Shown: positions 17,229 through 29,635 of the stretch, one piece after another
Layout of the letters: each line of letters opens with the position of its first letter
How positions within the stretch are numbered: the stretch's first letter is position 1
Source of the DNA: Burkholderia stagnalis
GTDB lineage: Bacteria; Pseudomonadota; Gammaproteobacteria; Burkholderiales; Burkholderiaceae
Direction: 5' to 3'
NCBI RefSeq assembly: GCF_902830275.1
Contig: NZ_CADESW010000002.1
Span: 1 to 64,000 of the forward strand
DNA: 64,000 nt
Notes under the pieces: generated by a model
Told to the model about the DNA's origin: nothing
Databases searched by the model: none
What the model saw: the letters and a program-made list of their open reading frames with translations, nothing else
Made by a program: the position numbers and the translations under genes

Positions 17229-17525
17229 TCAGCGTCGTTTGACGAGATACTGGAACGTGAAGCCGGGAAACGCGAACACCACGAACAAACTGAACGTGAT
17301 CGCGTAGAACTGCCAGCCCTGTTCGAAGCGGTTGCCGGCGCGCGATTCGAGCCAGAAACCGAGCGCGCCGACGATGAAGTACAGCACGATCAATTCGCCG
17401 ATCCGCACCCAGCCGCTCTTCTTCGCCGCACCGAGCGGCACGACGGCGAAGAGCCGCTGGTTGAGGAACGGCAGGTTGGCGCCCGCGAGCGCCAACAGCA
17501 CGATGAACCAGCCTGCTGCCGACAT
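17229..17525 (-). CDS. DUF2818 family membrane protein
   Basis: A 98-residue protein with three predicted membrane segments (about 4-22, 42-62, 72-92). DUF2818 genes follow the nuo operon in Burkholderiales. The start overlaps the nuoN stop by one base (TAATG), so translation is coupled to nuoN. This linkage suggests a small accessory or assembly factor for complex I, but no function has been shown that I know of. The short C-terminal basic tail VKRR suggests a cytoplasmic end. Confidence 0.85.
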   Translation of the reverse strand: MSAAGWFIVLLALAGANLPFLNQRLFAVVPLGAAKKSGWVRIGELIVLYFIVGALGFWLESRAGNRFEQGWQFYAITFSLFVVFAFPGFTFQYLVKRR

Positions 17526-18994
17526 TACAACGGCAGCGTGTGACGAATTGCCTGCAGGCAGGCCGTCAGCAGCGGGCTCGGGATCAGGCCGAGCACGACC
17601 ACCGCGACGCCGTTCAGCGCCAGGATCGTGCGCTTGCAGAAATCGCCGGTGATCGGGGTCGTGTCCTGCGGTGCGTCGAAGTACATCAGCTTGACGATGC
17701 GCAGGTAGTAGAACGCGCCGAACAGCGACGTGATCACGGCCAGCACGGCCAGCCACGTGAGGCCGGCGTTGACGGTCGCCTCGAGCACCGCGAGCTTCGC
17801 GTAGAAGCCGACGGTCGGCGGGATGCCGGCGAGCGAGAACATCATCACCATCATCACGAATGCGAACACCGGGCTGCGCTTGTTGAGGCCCTTGAAGTCG
17901 TCGATCGTTTCCGCTTCGAAATCGCGGCGCGCGAGCAGCATCACCACGCCGAACGAACCGAGCGTCGTGATCAGGTAGACGATCGCGTAGAACATCGCCG
18001 AGCTGTACGCGCTGGCCGGCGCCGTCGCGTCGCCCTTCACGATGCCCGCGAGCAGGCCGAGCAGCACGAAGCCCATGTTCGAGATCGCCGAATACGCGAG
18101 CATCCGCTTGATGTTGCGCTGGACGATACCGGTGATGTTGCCGACGATCAGCGACAGCGCGGCGAGGATCACGAGCGCCGTCTGCCAGTTCTGCGCGAGC
18201 GGCAGCAGGCCCATCACCAGGAAGCGCAGGCCCCAGCCGAATGCCGCCACCTTCGGGCCGCCGCCGACGAACAGCGTCATCGCGGTCGGTGCGCCCTGGT
18301 AGACGTCCGGCACCCACATGTGGAACGGCACGGCGCCGAGCTTGAATGCGATGCCGGCGACGATGAAGATCACGCCGAACATCAGCACGGCCGCGTCGGT
18401 GTTGCCGCCGACCGCCTTGTACACCTCGGCCAGCTCGAGCGAGCCGGTCGCGCCGTAGAGCATCGAGATGCCGTACAGCACGAAGCCCGACGCGAGCGCG
18501 CCCAGCACGTAGTACTTCATCGCGGCTTCGCTCGACTGCGACCCGTCGCGGCGCAGCGCGATGATCGCGTACAGCGACAGCGACATCAGCTCGAGGCCGA
18601 GGTACAGCGTCAGGAAGTTGTTGCCCGACACCATCACCAGCTGGCCGAGCAGCGAGAACATGCCGAGCAGGAACACGTCGCCGCGGAACAGGTCGCGATC
18701 CTCGAGGTACTTGCGCGAATAGACGAGCGAGACCGCGAAGCCGAACGACACGACCGCCTTCATCGTGCTTGCGAACGAATCGACGACGACCATCCGCGAG
18801 AAGAAGTAGTACTGCTGCGGGTCGAGCGCCTGCACCGAGAACCACACGCCGGCGATCACCGACGACACCACCGCGATCAGATAGGTCAGGCGGCGGCCGG
18901 CGGCGCCGGCGAAGGTGTCGTTCAGCCACGCGATGACGATGGCGGCCATCACCAGCGCATCAGGCAACAGGACATTCATAGGAGCGTTTTGCAT
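17525..18994 (-). CDS. nuoN: NADH-quinone oxidoreductase subunit N
   Basis: A 489-residue membrane subunit of complex I, one of three antiporter-like proton-pumping subunits. About 14 membrane helices are visible, with the conserved YYVLGALASGFVLYG and FKLGAVPFHMWVPDVYQGAP segments holding the lysines of the proton channel. The ATG at 18994 is preceded by GGAGG; an internal ATG five codons on is a possible alternative. Last canonical nuo gene, coupled to DUF2818. Confidence 0.97.
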   Translation of the reverse strand: MQNAPMNVLLPDALVMAAIVIAWLNDTFAGAAGRRLTYLIAVVSSVIAGVWFSVQALDPQQYYFFSRMVVVDSFASTMKAVVSFGFAVSLVYSRKYLEDRDLFRGDVFLLGMFSLLGQLVMVSGNNFLTLYLGLELMSLSLYAIIALRRDGSQSSEAAMKYYVLGALASGFVLYGISMLYGATGSLELAEVYKAVGGNTDAAVLMFGVIFIVAGIAFKLGAVPFHMWVPDVYQGAPTAMTLFVGGGPKVAAFGWGLRFLVMGLLPLAQNWQTALVILAALSLIVGNITGIVQRNIKRMLAYSAISNMGFVLLGLLAGIVKGDATAPASAYSSAMFYAIVYLITTLGSFGVVMLLARRDFEAETIDDFKGLNKRSPVFAFVMMVMMFSLAGIPPTVGFYAKLAVLEATVNAGLTWLAVLAVITSLFGAFYYLRIVKLMYFDAPQDTTPITGDFCKRTILALNGVAVVVLGLIPSPLLTACLQAIRHTLPL

Positions 18995-19018
18995 GATCTT
19001 GATTTCCTCCGCTCGCGA

Positions 19019-20509
19019 TTACTGGGCCAGCGGCAGCTTCGACTGCGCGACGTGGGAGAGGAGGTTTTCCACGGAAACGTGCATCACGTCGGTGAAGGGC
19101 TTCGGATACAGGCCCATCAGCATCGTGAACGCGGCCAGCACGGCCAGCATCACGAACTCGCGGCGGTTGATGTCCGAGAGTTTCGCGACGTGATCGTTCG
19201 CGACCGCGCCGAAGTACACGCGCTTGTACATCCACAGCGTGTAGGCCGCGCCGAGGATCAGCGTGAACGCCGCGCCGAACGCGATCCAGAAGTTGTACTG
19301 GACGGCCGCGAGAATCACCATGAACTCGCCGACGAAACCCGACGTACCCGGCAGGCCGCAGTTGGCCATCGAGAACAGCATCGCGAATGCCGCGAACTTC
19401 GGCATCACGTTCACGACGCCGCCGTAATCGGCGATCTCGCGCGAGTGCACGCGGTCGTACAGCACGCCGATGCACAGGAACATCGCGCCCGACACGAAGC
19501 CGTGCGAGATCATCTGGATGATCGCGCCTTCGACGCCGAGCTGGTTGAAGATGAAGAAACCGAGCGTGACGAAGCCCATGTGCGCGATCGACGAATACGC
19601 GACCAGCTTCTTCATGTCGGCCTGCACCATCGCGACCAGGCCGATGTAGATCACCGCGATCAGCGACAGCGTGATCACGACCGGCGCCAGGAAGTGGCTC
19701 GCATCAGGCGTGATCGGCAGCGAGAAGCGCAGGAAACCGTATGCGCCGAGCTTCAGCATGATTGCCGCCAGCACGACCGAGCCGCCCGTCGGCGCTTCCA
19801 CGTGCGCGTCCGGCAGCCAGGTATGCACCGGCCACATCGGCACCTTCACGGCGAATGCGAGGAAGAAGGCGATGAACAGCAGTATCTGCGGCGTCATCGC
19901 GATCTTCGCGTTCTGCCACGTCGCGAGGTCGAACGAATGCGTTTCCGTGTACAGGTAGATCAGCGCGACCAGCATCAGCAGCGAGCCGGCGAGCGTGTAC
20001 AGGAAGAACTTGAATGCCGCGTACACGCGGTTCGGGCCGCCCCACACGCCGATGATGATGTACATCGGGATCAGGGTCGCCTCGAAGAACACGTAGAACA
20101 GCAGGCCGTCGGCCGCCGAGAACACGCCGACCATGATCCCCGACAGGATCAGGAACGCCGCGAGGTACTGCGACACGTGCTCGGTGATCACTTCCCAGCC
20201 CGCGATCACGACGATCACGGTGATGAGCGCGGTCAGCACGACGAACCACATCGAGATGCCGTCGACGCCGAGGTGATACGAGATGTTGAAGCGCTCGATC
20301 CAGGTCGACTGTTCGACGAACTGCAGCGCGGCCGTGCTCGCGTCGAAGCCGGTGACGAGCGGAATCGTCACGGCCAGGCCGAGCAGCGAGCCGAACAGCG
20401 CGAGCCAGCGCGCCGGCCCCGGATTTTTGTCGTTACCGACCGCAAGCACGAGGAGGCCGAAAACGATCGGCAGCCAGATCGCGGTACTGAGAATCGGAAA
20501 AGCGTGCAT
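19019..20509 (-). CDS. nuoM: NADH-quinone oxidoreductase subunit M
   Basis: A 496-residue antiporter-like membrane subunit of complex I. Hallmarks are GVDGISMWFVVLTAL, FFEATLIPMYIIIG with its channel glutamate, and KVPMWPVHTWLPDAHVEAPT. It is placed between nuoL (18 bases upstream) and nuoN (24 bases downstream). Full length. Confidence 0.97.
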   Translation of the reverse strand: MHAFPILSTAIWLPIVFGLLVLAVGNDKNPGPARWLALFGSLLGLAVTIPLVTGFDASTAALQFVEQSTWIERFNISYHLGVDGISMWFVVLTALITVIVVIAGWEVITEHVSQYLAAFLILSGIMVGVFSAADGLLFYVFFEATLIPMYIIIGVWGGPNRVYAAFKFFLYTLAGSLLMLVALIYLYTETHSFDLATWQNAKIAMTPQILLFIAFFLAFAVKVPMWPVHTWLPDAHVEAPTGGSVVLAAIMLKLGAYGFLRFSLPITPDASHFLAPVVITLSLIAVIYIGLVAMVQADMKKLVAYSSIAHMGFVTLGFFIFNQLGVEGAIIQMISHGFVSGAMFLCIGVLYDRVHSREIADYGGVVNVMPKFAAFAMLFSMANCGLPGTSGFVGEFMVILAAVQYNFWIAFGAAFTLILGAAYTLWMYKRVYFGAVANDHVAKLSDINRREFVMLAVLAAFTMLMGLYPKPFTDVMHVSVENLLSHVAQSKLPLAQ

Positions 20510-20527
20510 TGTTCTTTGTCCCCCGCC

Positions 20528-22582
<2,055 letters not shown>

Positions 22583-22599
22583 AACAGCGTTGCCTGAAA

Positions 22600-22905
22600 T
22601 TAACCTTTGAGCTGATCGAGATCCTCGACATTGATCGTGTCGAGCTTACGGAACAGGGTCACCAGAATCGCGAGGCCGATCGCGGCTTCCGCTGCGGCGA
22701 CCGTCAGCACGAAGAACACGAAGATCTGGCCGTGGATGTCGCCGAGGTAGTGCGAGAACGCGACGAAGTTGGTGTTCACCGCGAGCAGCATCAGTTCGAT
22801 CGCCATCAGGATGATGATGATGTTGCGACGGTTCAGGAAAATCCCGACGATCGCGATCGCGAACAGGATCGCGCCGAGCACGAGGTAATGAGCAAGACTC
22901 AACAT
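22600..22905 (-). CDS. nuoK: NADH-quinone oxidoreductase subunit K
   Basis: A 101-residue membrane subunit with three helices, the normal length. The two channel glutamates lie in IELMLLAVN and [13 protein letters not shown]. It is part of the proton path linking the quinone site to the antiporter-like subunits. Gaps of 17 bases on either side show tight operon packing. Confidence 0.97.
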   Translation of the reverse strand: MLSLAHYLVLGAILFAIAIVGIFLNRRNIIIILMAIELMLLAVNTNFVAFSHYLGDIHGQIFVFFVLTVAAAEAAIGLAILVTLFRKLDTINVEDLDQLKG

Positions 22906-22922
22906 GGTTTCCTATCCTCCGC

Positions 22923-23576
22923 TTAGCCGTTGGCGCCCGTGCCGGATTCGGACTGGGCCGTTTCGGGCTGCGGCTTCTCCGCTTCCATCTTCACGAGGCG
23001 CACGCGGTCGTTGCGACGCACCTTGACCTGATCCGACACGCGCTGGCGCTTGCTGTCCTTGCCCTTGCGCTCGGTCAGCGCCACCGCGGCGATGATCGCG
23101 ACGAGCAGCACGAGGCCCGCGATTTCGAATGCGAAGATGTAATCGGTGTAGATGACCTTGCCGATCAGGCGGGTGTTCGGCCAGGTCGCCATCGCGCCCT
23201 GCGCCATCGCGCGCACCGGCGATTCGGTCGCGCCGTAGCCGTGCCACAGCACCAGCGCCGTCTCGACCACGATGATCGCGCCGACGACGGTCGCCATCGG
23301 CACGAACTTCTTGAAGTCGCGTCGCAGGAAGTCGATGTTGATGTCCAGCATCATCACGACGAACAGGAACAGCACCATCACGGCGCCCACGTAGACCAGC
23401 ACCAGCAGGATCGCGAGGAATTCCGCTTCCAGCAGCATCCAGATCGCGGCGGCGTTGAAGAACGCCAGCACAAGGAAAAGCGCAGACGCCACCGGGTTGC
23501 GCGAAGTGATCACCTTCAGCCCTGATACCACCAGGAGCAGCGCGAAGATGTAGAAGAGTACGGTCGTGAATTCCAT
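22923..23576 (-). CDS. nuoJ: NADH-quinone oxidoreductase subunit J
   Basis: A 217-residue membrane subunit with five helices and a charged cytoplasmic C-terminal tail of about 45 residues (ERKGKDSKRQRVSDQ onwards). VYVGAVMVLFLFVVMM is the conserved helix 3, which bends during quinone coupling. It is separated from nuoI by 114 bases containing a GC-rich hairpin, an unusually long gap for this operon. Confidence 0.97.
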   Translation of the reverse strand: MEFTTVLFYIFALLLVVSGLKVITSRNPVASALFLVLAFFNAAAIWMLLEAEFLAILLVLVYVGAVMVLFLFVVMMLDINIDFLRRDFKKFVPMATVVGAIIVVETALVLWHGYGATESPVRAMAQGAMATWPNTRLIGKVIYTDYIFAFEIAGLVLLVAIIAAVALTERKGKDSKRQRVSDQVKVRRNDRVRLVKMEAEKPQPETAQSESGTGANG

Positions 23577-23648
23577 GATTACCGGTTCATCGTTAGGCCA
23601 TAGTCAGGCGCGGCTTGCGGAACGCTCTCGCGAGCCGCACCCGTCGCG

Positions 23649-23670
23649 GCGGCTCGGCCCGTTCCTGCCG
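23649..23670 (-). other. Intercistronic stem-loop between nuoI and nuoJ
   Basis: In the 114-base gap, GGCCCG and CGGGCC arms (with further G-C pairs beside them) form a stable stem around a GCAGGAA loop on the minus strand. There is no T-run, so it should not terminate transcription; it may protect or separate mRNA segments. Confidence 0.45.
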
Positions 23671-23690
23671 GGCCGGCACTGCAAACACAA

Positions 23691-24179
23691 TCAACGATAC
23701 GGCGCGTCGGCAGCCTTCGCCGCGGCGATGTCCTTCTCGTAGCGATCGCCCACCGCGAGCAGCATTTCCTTCGTGAAATACAGGTCGCCGCGCTTTTCGC
23801 CGTGGTACTCGAGAATCTGCGTCTCGACGATCGAATCGACCGGGCAGCTCTCTTCGCAGAAACCGCAGAAGATGCACTTCGTCAGGTCGATGTCGTAGCG
23901 CGTCGTGCGGCGCGTGTTGTCCGCGCGCGTTTCCGATTCGATCGTGATCGCCATCGCCGGGCACACCGCTTCGCACAGCTTGCACGCGATGCAGCGCTCT
24001 TCGCCGTTCTCGTAGCGGCGCAGCGCGTGCAGCCCGCGGAAGCGCGGCGAGATCGGCGTCTTCTCTTCCGGGAACTGCACCGTGAACTTGCGGCGGAACG
24101 CGTAACGCCCGGTCAGCGCAAGCCCCTTCAGCAGCTCGGTCAGGAAGAAGGTCTTAAAGAAATGTTGGATTGCCGTCAT
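23691..24179 (-). CDS. nuoI: NADH-quinone oxidoreductase subunit I
   Basis: A 162-residue ferredoxin-like subunit carrying iron-sulfur clusters N6a and N6b. Two full C-x2-C-x2-C-x3-C-P motifs are visible: [12 protein letters not shown] and [12 protein letters not shown]. They carry electrons along the peripheral arm to NuoB. N-terminal amphipathic helices ([16 protein letters not shown]) lie on the membrane. Start is 15 bases after nuoH. Confidence 0.98.
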   Translation of the reverse strand: MTAIQHFFKTFFLTELLKGLALTGRYAFRRKFTVQFPEEKTPISPRFRGLHALRRYENGEERCIACKLCEAVCPAMAITIESETRADNTRRTTRYDIDLTKCIFCGFCEESCPVDSIVETQILEYHGEKRGDLYFTKEMLLAVGDRYEKDIAAAKAADAPYR

Positions 24180-24194
24180 GATTTCGTCCGACCT

Positions 24195-25259
24195 TTATTT
24201 CCAGATGTTGAGCGGCGACACGATCCAGAAACCGACGACGACCACCCAGATCACGGTCACCGGCAGGAACACCTTCCAGCCCAGACGCATGATCTGGTCG
24301 TAGCGGTAACGCGGGAACGTCGCGCGAACCCAGATGAACACCGACAGCAGCGCGAAGACTTTCAGCACGAGCCAGAAGATGCCCGGGATGAACGACAGGA
24401 ATTCGAACGGTGCATCCCAGCCGCCGAGGAACAGCGTCGCGGCAAGTGCCGAGATCACGATCATGTTGATGTACTCGGCGAGGAAGAACAGCGCGAACGC
24501 CATGCCCGAGTAATCGATCATGTGGCCGGCAACGATTTCCGACTCCCCTTCCACCACGTCGAACGGGTGGCGGTTCGTTTCGGCGATGCCCGAGATGAAG
24601 TAGACGACGAACGCCGGCAAGAGCGGCAGCCAGTTCCACGACAGGAAGTTGACGCCGTGGCCCGCGAAGAAGCCGTGCTGCTGCGAGCCGACGATTTCCG
24701 ACAGGTTCAGGCTGCCGGCCGTCATCAGCACGAGCACCAGCGCGAAGCCCATCGAGATTTCGTACGAGACCATCTGTGCCGCCGCGCGCATCGCGCCGAG
24801 GAACGCGTACTTCGAGTTCGACGCCCAGCCGGCGAGGATCACCGCGTACACGCCGATCGACGAGATCGCCATCGCGTACAGCAGGCCCGCGTTGACGTTC
24901 GCGAGCACCGCTTCAGCCTGGAACGGGATCACCGCCCACACCGCAAACGCCGGCACCACCGTCATGACCGGTGCGATCAGGTACATCCAGCGGCTTGCCG
25001 CGGTCGGCTGGATCACTTCCTTGAGCAGCAGCTTCAGCACGTCGGCGATCGGCTGCAGCAGGCCGGCGGGGCCGACGCGGTTCGGGCCGAGACGCACGTG
25101 GATCCAGCCGATCAGCTTGCGTTCCCACAGAATCAGGTACGCCACGCACAGCAGTATCACGACGGCGACGACGAGGATGCGCACGAGCGCCCACACCGTC
25201 GGCCATGCGATGCCGAGAAGCTGGGCTCCGCCCGAGTTGATCGTATCGAACAAGCTCAT
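24195..25259 (-). CDS. nuoH: NADH-quinone oxidoreductase subunit H
   Basis: A 354-residue membrane subunit with about eight helices that forms the quinone-binding chamber with NuoB and NuoD. Conserved segments include [20 protein letters not shown] and the acidic loop [19 protein letters not shown]. Its ATG directly abuts the nuoG stop (TAA-ATG with no gap), so the two are coupled. Confidence 0.98.
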   Translation of the reverse strand: MSLFDTINSGGAQLLGIAWPTVWALVRILVVAVVILLCVAYLILWERKLIGWIHVRLGPNRVGPAGLLQPIADVLKLLLKEVIQPTAASRWMYLIAPVMTVVPAFAVWAVIPFQAEAVLANVNAGLLYAMAISSIGVYAVILAGWASNSKYAFLGAMRAAAQMVSYEISMGFALVLVLMTAGSLNLSEIVGSQQHGFFAGHGVNFLSWNWLPLLPAFVVYFISGIAETNRHPFDVVEGESEIVAGHMIDYSGMAFALFFLAEYINMIVISALAATLFLGGWDAPFEFLSFIPGIFWLVLKVFALLSVFIWVRATFPRYRYDQIMRLGWKVFLPVTVIWVVVVGFWIVSPLNIWK

Positions 25260-27590
25260 TTACGCCTTCTCCACCACCAGTTCACCGGACAGGCTGCCGA
25301 GCGCTGCGCCGGCAGGCGTCGCCGCCGACACGCGAACGACCGTCTCCGCAAGATTCTCGTCACGCACGGCCGGCAACTGCACCGCACGCTCGCCCTGGCG
25401 CACGCGCACCGCGTCGCCTTCCTTCAAGCCCAGCTTGTCGAACAGCGCGGCCGGCAGGCCGGCGGCGTTCGCCGCCTTCGCCGCGGCCGTCAGGTGCAGC
25501 GCACCCGCGCGGCGCACCAGCGCGTCGGCGTGATAGATCGGCACATCGGCGAGACGCTCGAAGCCGCCGTTCGCGGCCGGCGCCGCGCCGCGCACGGGCG
25601 CGACCGACGTCTTGTTCGACAGGCGGCCCGCCACGCCGGCTTCGCCGAGCGCCGCGATGCGCACTTCTTCCGCCGTCTCGTATTCGAAGTTCGGCAGGCC
25701 AAGCAGGCTGCCGAGCACGCGCAGCACCTTCCAGGCCGGGCGCGTGTCGCCGAGCGGACGCACGACGCCGTTGAAGCCCTGCACCGAGCCTTCCGCGTTG
25801 ACGAACGTGCCTGACGTTTCCGTGAACGGCGCGATCGGCAGCAGCACGTCGGCGTAATCGAGGCCGTGCTTGAACGGCGACATCACGACGACCATCTCCG
25901 CCTGGTTCAGTGCGGCCAGCGCCTGCGCCGGCTCGGCGGTGTCGAATTCCGGCTCGACGTTCAGCAGCACGTAGCCCTTGCGCGGCTGCGCGAACGCTTC
26001 GCGTGCATTCAGGCCGCCCTCGCCCGGCAGCGCGTCGACGACGTGCGCGCCGACCGTGTTCGCCGCTTCGGTCAGGAAGCCGAACGTCGCGCCGGTGTTG
26101 TCGGCGATCCACTGCGCGAGCGCATGCAGCTTCGCGAATTCCGGATGACGGACCGCTGCGTTGCCGAGCAGCACCGCGCGGCGTTCGCCGTTCGCGAGCG
26201 ACTGCGCAACCTGCTGGGCCGCCGGCGATGCGGTAGCGCCTGCCAGCGCGTCCGGCAGCGCGACGCCGCGCAGTTGCGCGACGGCCGCAGCCACGCCGGC
26301 CAGCGCGTCGAGCCATGCCGACGGTGCCGCCACGATGCGTTGCGCGGTCGGAATCAGCGCGTCGTCGCCGGTCGCGTGCAGGAAATGGAGCTTCGCGCCG
26401 GCCTTCGCGGCCTGGCGCAGGCGTGCGGCGAACAGCGGATGGTCGCGGCGCAGGAACGAGCCCACCACGAACGCGGCATTCACGTTCGACAGTTCGGCGA
26501 TCGGCATGCCGAGCCACGGCGCGCCCTGGAGCGGCGCCGAGAAATCGAGCTGGCGCAGGCGGAAGTCGACGTTCGGCGTCTTCAGCTCCTTCGCGAGCTG
26601 CTTCACAAGGAACAGCTCTTCAGCGGTGCTGTGCGCGCTCGCGAGCATCGCCAGCGCGTTCGCGCCGTGATCCGCGCTGATGCCCTTCAGGCCCTTCGCG
26701 ACGTATTCGAGCGCGGTCTGCCAGTCGGTTTCGATCCACTGGCCGCCCTGCTTCAGCATCGGCTTGGTCAGGCGCTCGTCGCTGTTGAGGCCTTCGTACG
26801 AGAAGCGGTCCTTGTCCGAGATCCAGCATTCGTTGATCGCTTCGTTCTCGAACGGCAGCACGCGCATCACGCGGTTGTTCTTGACCTGCACCACGAGGTT
26901 CGCGCCGACGGAATCATGCGGGCTCACCGACTTGCGGCGCGACAGTTCCCACGTGCGGGCGCTGTAGCGGAACGGCTTGCTGGTCAGCGCGCCGACCGGG
27001 CACAGGTCGATCATGTTGCCCGACAGCTCGGAATCGACCGTCTTGCCGACGAACGTCGTGATTTCCGAGTGCTCGCCGCGGCCCAGCATGCCGAACTCCA
27101 TCACGCCGGCGATTTCCTGGCCGAAGCGGACGCAGCGCGTGCAGTGGATGCAGCGCGACATTTCTTCCATCGAGATCAGCGGGCCCACGTTCTTGTGGAA
27201 CACCACGCGCTTCTCTTCGGAATAGCGCGACGACGACTTGCCGTAGCCGACCGCGAGATCCTGCAGCTGGCATTCGCCGCCCTGGTCGCAGATCGGGCAG
27301 TCGAGCGGGTGGTTGATGAGGAGGAATTCCATCACCGACTGCTGCGCCTTCACCGCCTTGTCGGACTGGGTGTGGACGATCATGCCGGCCGACACGGGCG
27401 TCGCGCAGGCAGGCACGGCCTTCGGCATCTTCTCGACTTCCACGAGACACATCCGGCAGTTGGCCGCAACCGACAGTTTCTTGTGATAGCAGAAGTGAGG
27501 AATGTACGTATCCGCCTTGTGCGCAGCCTGGATCACCATGCTGCCTTCGGGCACCTCGACCTTCTTGCCGTCTATTTCAAGTTCAACCAT
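25260..27590 (-). CDS. nuoG: NADH-quinone oxidoreductase subunit G
   Basis: A 776-residue peripheral-arm subunit. The N-terminal 2Fe-2S ferredoxin domain (HFCYHKKLSVAANCRMCLVE), the His-Cys cluster N5 motif (HPLDCPICDQGGECQ) and the next 4Fe-4S motif (CIHCTRCVRFGQE ... CPVGALT) are all present. A molybdopterin-oxidoreductase-like domain without cofactor follows from about residue 220, and an Ala-rich C-terminal part ends the chain. Electrons pass through it from NuoE/F to NuoI. Confidence 0.98.
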   Translation of the reverse strand: MVELEIDGKKVEVPEGSMVIQAAHKADTYIPHFCYHKKLSVAANCRMCLVEVEKMPKAVPACATPVSAGMIVHTQSDKAVKAQQSVMEFLLINHPLDCPICDQGGECQLQDLAVGYGKSSSRYSEEKRVVFHKNVGPLISMEEMSRCIHCTRCVRFGQEIAGVMEFGMLGRGEHSEITTFVGKTVDSELSGNMIDLCPVGALTSKPFRYSARTWELSRRKSVSPHDSVGANLVVQVKNNRVMRVLPFENEAINECWISDKDRFSYEGLNSDERLTKPMLKQGGQWIETDWQTALEYVAKGLKGISADHGANALAMLASAHSTAEELFLVKQLAKELKTPNVDFRLRQLDFSAPLQGAPWLGMPIAELSNVNAAFVVGSFLRRDHPLFAARLRQAAKAGAKLHFLHATGDDALIPTAQRIVAAPSAWLDALAGVAAAVAQLRGVALPDALAGATASPAAQQVAQSLANGERRAVLLGNAAVRHPEFAKLHALAQWIADNTGATFGFLTEAANTVGAHVVDALPGEGGLNAREAFAQPRKGYVLLNVEPEFDTAEPAQALAALNQAEMVVVMSPFKHGLDYADVLLPIAPFTETSGTFVNAEGSVQGFNGVVRPLGDTRPAWKVLRVLGSLLGLPNFEYETAEEVRIAALGEAGVAGRLSNKTSVAPVRGAAPAANGGFERLADVPIYHADALVRRAGALHLTAAAKAANAAGLPAALFDKLGLKEGDAVRVRQGERAVQLPAVRDENLAETVVRVSAATPAGAALGSLSGELVVEKA

Positions 27591-27675
27591 GATGGTGAAT
27601 GGTCCTTAACCTATTTCCGCTCGTTCGCGCATTCGCCCGACCGTGCGCTCAAATTCCGCAACCGGGTGCTTCGCG

Positions 27676-28986
27676 TCAGGCCGCCGCCGCGTGCGCGTGG
27701 CCGCCGACCATGCAGTGCTTGTGCTCGACGTGGTACGCGAATTCGTCCCAGTAGTGCTTGAGCATCCCCCGCACCGGCATCGCCGCCGCATCGCCGAGCG
27801 CGCAGATCGTGCGGCCCATGATGTTCTCGGCAACCGAGTTCAGCAGGTCCAGGTCTTCCTGGCGGCCTTCGCCGTGCTCGATGCGATTCACGACGCGATA
27901 CAGCCAGCCGGTGCCTTCGCGGCACGGCGTGCACTGGCCGCACGATTCCTCGTAATAGAAGTACGACAGGCGCAGCAGCGAGCGCACCATGCAGCGCGTC
28001 TCGTCCATCACGATCACCGCGCCGGAGCCGAGCATCGAGCCCGCCTTCGCGATCGAGTCGTAATCGAGATCGGTCTGCATCATGATGTCGCCCGGGATCA
28101 CCGGCGCCGACGACCCGCCCGGAATCACGGCCTTGATCTTCTTGCCGCCGCGCATCCCGCCGGCGAGCTCCATCAGCGTCGCGAACGGCGTGCCGAGCGG
28201 CACTTCATAGTTGCCCGGACGCTCGACGTCGCCCGACACCGAGAAGATCTTCGTGCCGCCGTTGTTGGGCTTGCCGATCTCGAGGTAGTTCTGCGGCCCG
28301 ATGGACAGCAGGAACGGCACCGCGGCGAACGTCTCGGTGTTGTTGATCGTGGTCGGCTTGCCGTACACGCCGAAGCTCGCCGGGAACGGCGGCTTGAAGC
28401 GCGGCTGGCCCTTCTTGCCTTCGAGCGACTCGAGCAGCGCCGTTTCCTCGCCGCAGATGTACGCGCCGTAACCGTGGTGCGCGTGCAGCTGGAACGAGAA
28501 TTCCGAGCCCATGATGTTGTCGCCGAGGAAACCGGCCGCGCGCGCTTCATCCAGCGCTGCCTCGAAGCGTCGATACACTTCGAAGATCTCGCCGTGGATG
28601 TAGTTGTAGCCGACGGTGATGCCCATCGCGTAGGCGCCGATGGCCATGCCTTCGATCAGCGCGTGCGGATTCCAGCGCAGGATGTCGCGATCCTTGAACG
28701 TGCCCGGCTCGCCTTCGTCCGAGTTGCAGACGAGGTACTTCTGCCCCGGGAACTGGCGCGGCATGAAGCTCCACTTCAGGCCGGTCGGGAAGCCCGCACC
28801 GCCGCGGCCGCGCAGGCCCGACGCCTTCACGTCGGCGATCACCTGCTCGGGCGGGATCTTTTCTTCGAGAATGCGGCGCAGCTGCTTGTAGCCGCCGCGC
28901 GCAACGTAGTCTTCGAGATGCCAGTTCTCGCCGTTCAGACCAGCGAGGATCAGCGGTTTGATGTGACGGTCGTGGAGGGACGTCAT
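27676..28986 (-). CDS. nuoF: NADH-quinone oxidoreductase subunit F
   Basis: A 436-residue subunit that binds FMN and NADH and holds 4Fe-4S cluster N3. The glycine-rich nucleotide loop is [16 protein letters not shown] (about 54-69), and the cluster motif is [14 protein letters not shown] with a fourth Cys later ([11 protein letters not shown]). The start overlaps the nuoE stop (ATGA). It ends with a His/Ala-rich tail. An 85-base gap leads to nuoG. Confidence 0.98.
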   Translation of the reverse strand: MTSLHDRHIKPLILAGLNGENWHLEDYVARGGYKQLRRILEEKIPPEQVIADVKASGLRGRGGAGFPTGLKWSFMPRQFPGQKYLVCNSDEGEPGTFKDRDILRWNPHALIEGMAIGAYAMGITVGYNYIHGEIFEVYRRFEAALDEARAAGFLGDNIMGSEFSFQLHAHHGYGAYICGEETALLESLEGKKGQPRFKPPFPASFGVYGKPTTINNTETFAAVPFLLSIGPQNYLEIGKPNNGGTKIFSVSGDVERPGNYEVPLGTPFATLMELAGGMRGGKKIKAVIPGGSSAPVIPGDIMMQTDLDYDSIAKAGSMLGSGAVIVMDETRCMVRSLLRLSYFYYEESCGQCTPCREGTGWLYRVVNRIEHGEGRQEDLDLLNSVAENIMGRTICALGDAAAMPVRGMLKHYWDEFAYHVEHKHCMVGGHAHAAAA

Positions 28987-29468
28987 TTCGAGAGCTCCTC
29001 AAGCAGCTGGTCGATCTTCTCGCGGCTCATGAAGCTGCACATTCTGTGATTGTTCACCAGCAGCACCGGCGCATCGCCGCACGAGCCCATGCATTCGCCT
29101 TCCTTCAGCGTGAACTTGCCGTCGGGCGTGGTCTCGCCGAAGCCGATGCCGAGCTTCTGTTTCAGGTAGTCGGCGGTCGCTTCCGCGCCGCCGTGCGGGC
29201 CAAGCTGGCACGGCAGGTTCGTGCAGAGCGTGATCTTGTGCTTGCCGACGGGCTTGAGCTCATACATCGTGTAGAACGTCGCGACTTCCTGCACGGCGAC
29301 GGCCGGCATGCCGAGATAGTCCGCGACGAACTGCATCAGTTCGGGCGACAGCCAGCCGTGCTCTTCCTGAGCGACGGCCAACGCCGACATCACGGCGGAC
29401 TGTTTCTGATCGGCGGGATACTTCGTCAACGCTCGATCGATTTCCTTCAGGCCTTCAGCTGAGATCAT
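28983..29468 (-). CDS. nuoE: NADH-quinone oxidoreductase subunit E
   Basis: A 161-residue thioredoxin-fold subunit with 2Fe-2S cluster N1a. The ligands are in [10 protein letters not shown] and [13 protein letters not shown] chose the ATG at 29468 ([14 protein letters not shown]), the usual family start; a TTG seven codons upstream is in frame but its AGGA would be only one base away. The ribosome binding site for the chosen ATG is weak (GAAAGAG, 12 bases away). Overlaps nuoF by four bases. Confidence 0.95.
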   Translation of the reverse strand: MISAEGLKEIDRALTKYPADQKQSAVMSALAVAQEEHGWLSPELMQFVADYLGMPAVAVQEVATFYTMYELKPVGKHKITLCTNLPCQLGPHGGAEATADYLKQKLGIGFGETTPDGKFTLKEGECMGSCGDAPVLLVNNHRMCSFMSREKIDQLLEELSK

Positions 29469-29605
29469 TTTCAGACACGACTCTTTCAATTCCTACCGAA
29501 CGAACAACCTGCCGCACTGGGGTGCATGACGGCAGACCTGGCGCTCACTGTTGACAGCTTGCGAAGCCGCGCCGGTTCGGCGCGCATCGCGTGTGACTTA
29601 CGGCT

Positions 29606-29635
29606 CGCCGCCCGAAGCAAACGGGCGGCGCAACC
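29606..29635 (-). other. Intercistronic stem-loop between nuoD and nuoE
   Basis: Just after the nuoD stop, on the minus strand, GCCGCCCG and CGGGCGGC form an eight-pair stem with a TTTGCTT loop. It is not followed by T residues. It stands in the 168-base gap before nuoE, the longest gap in the operon, and could act as an mRNA stability element. Confidence 0.5.
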
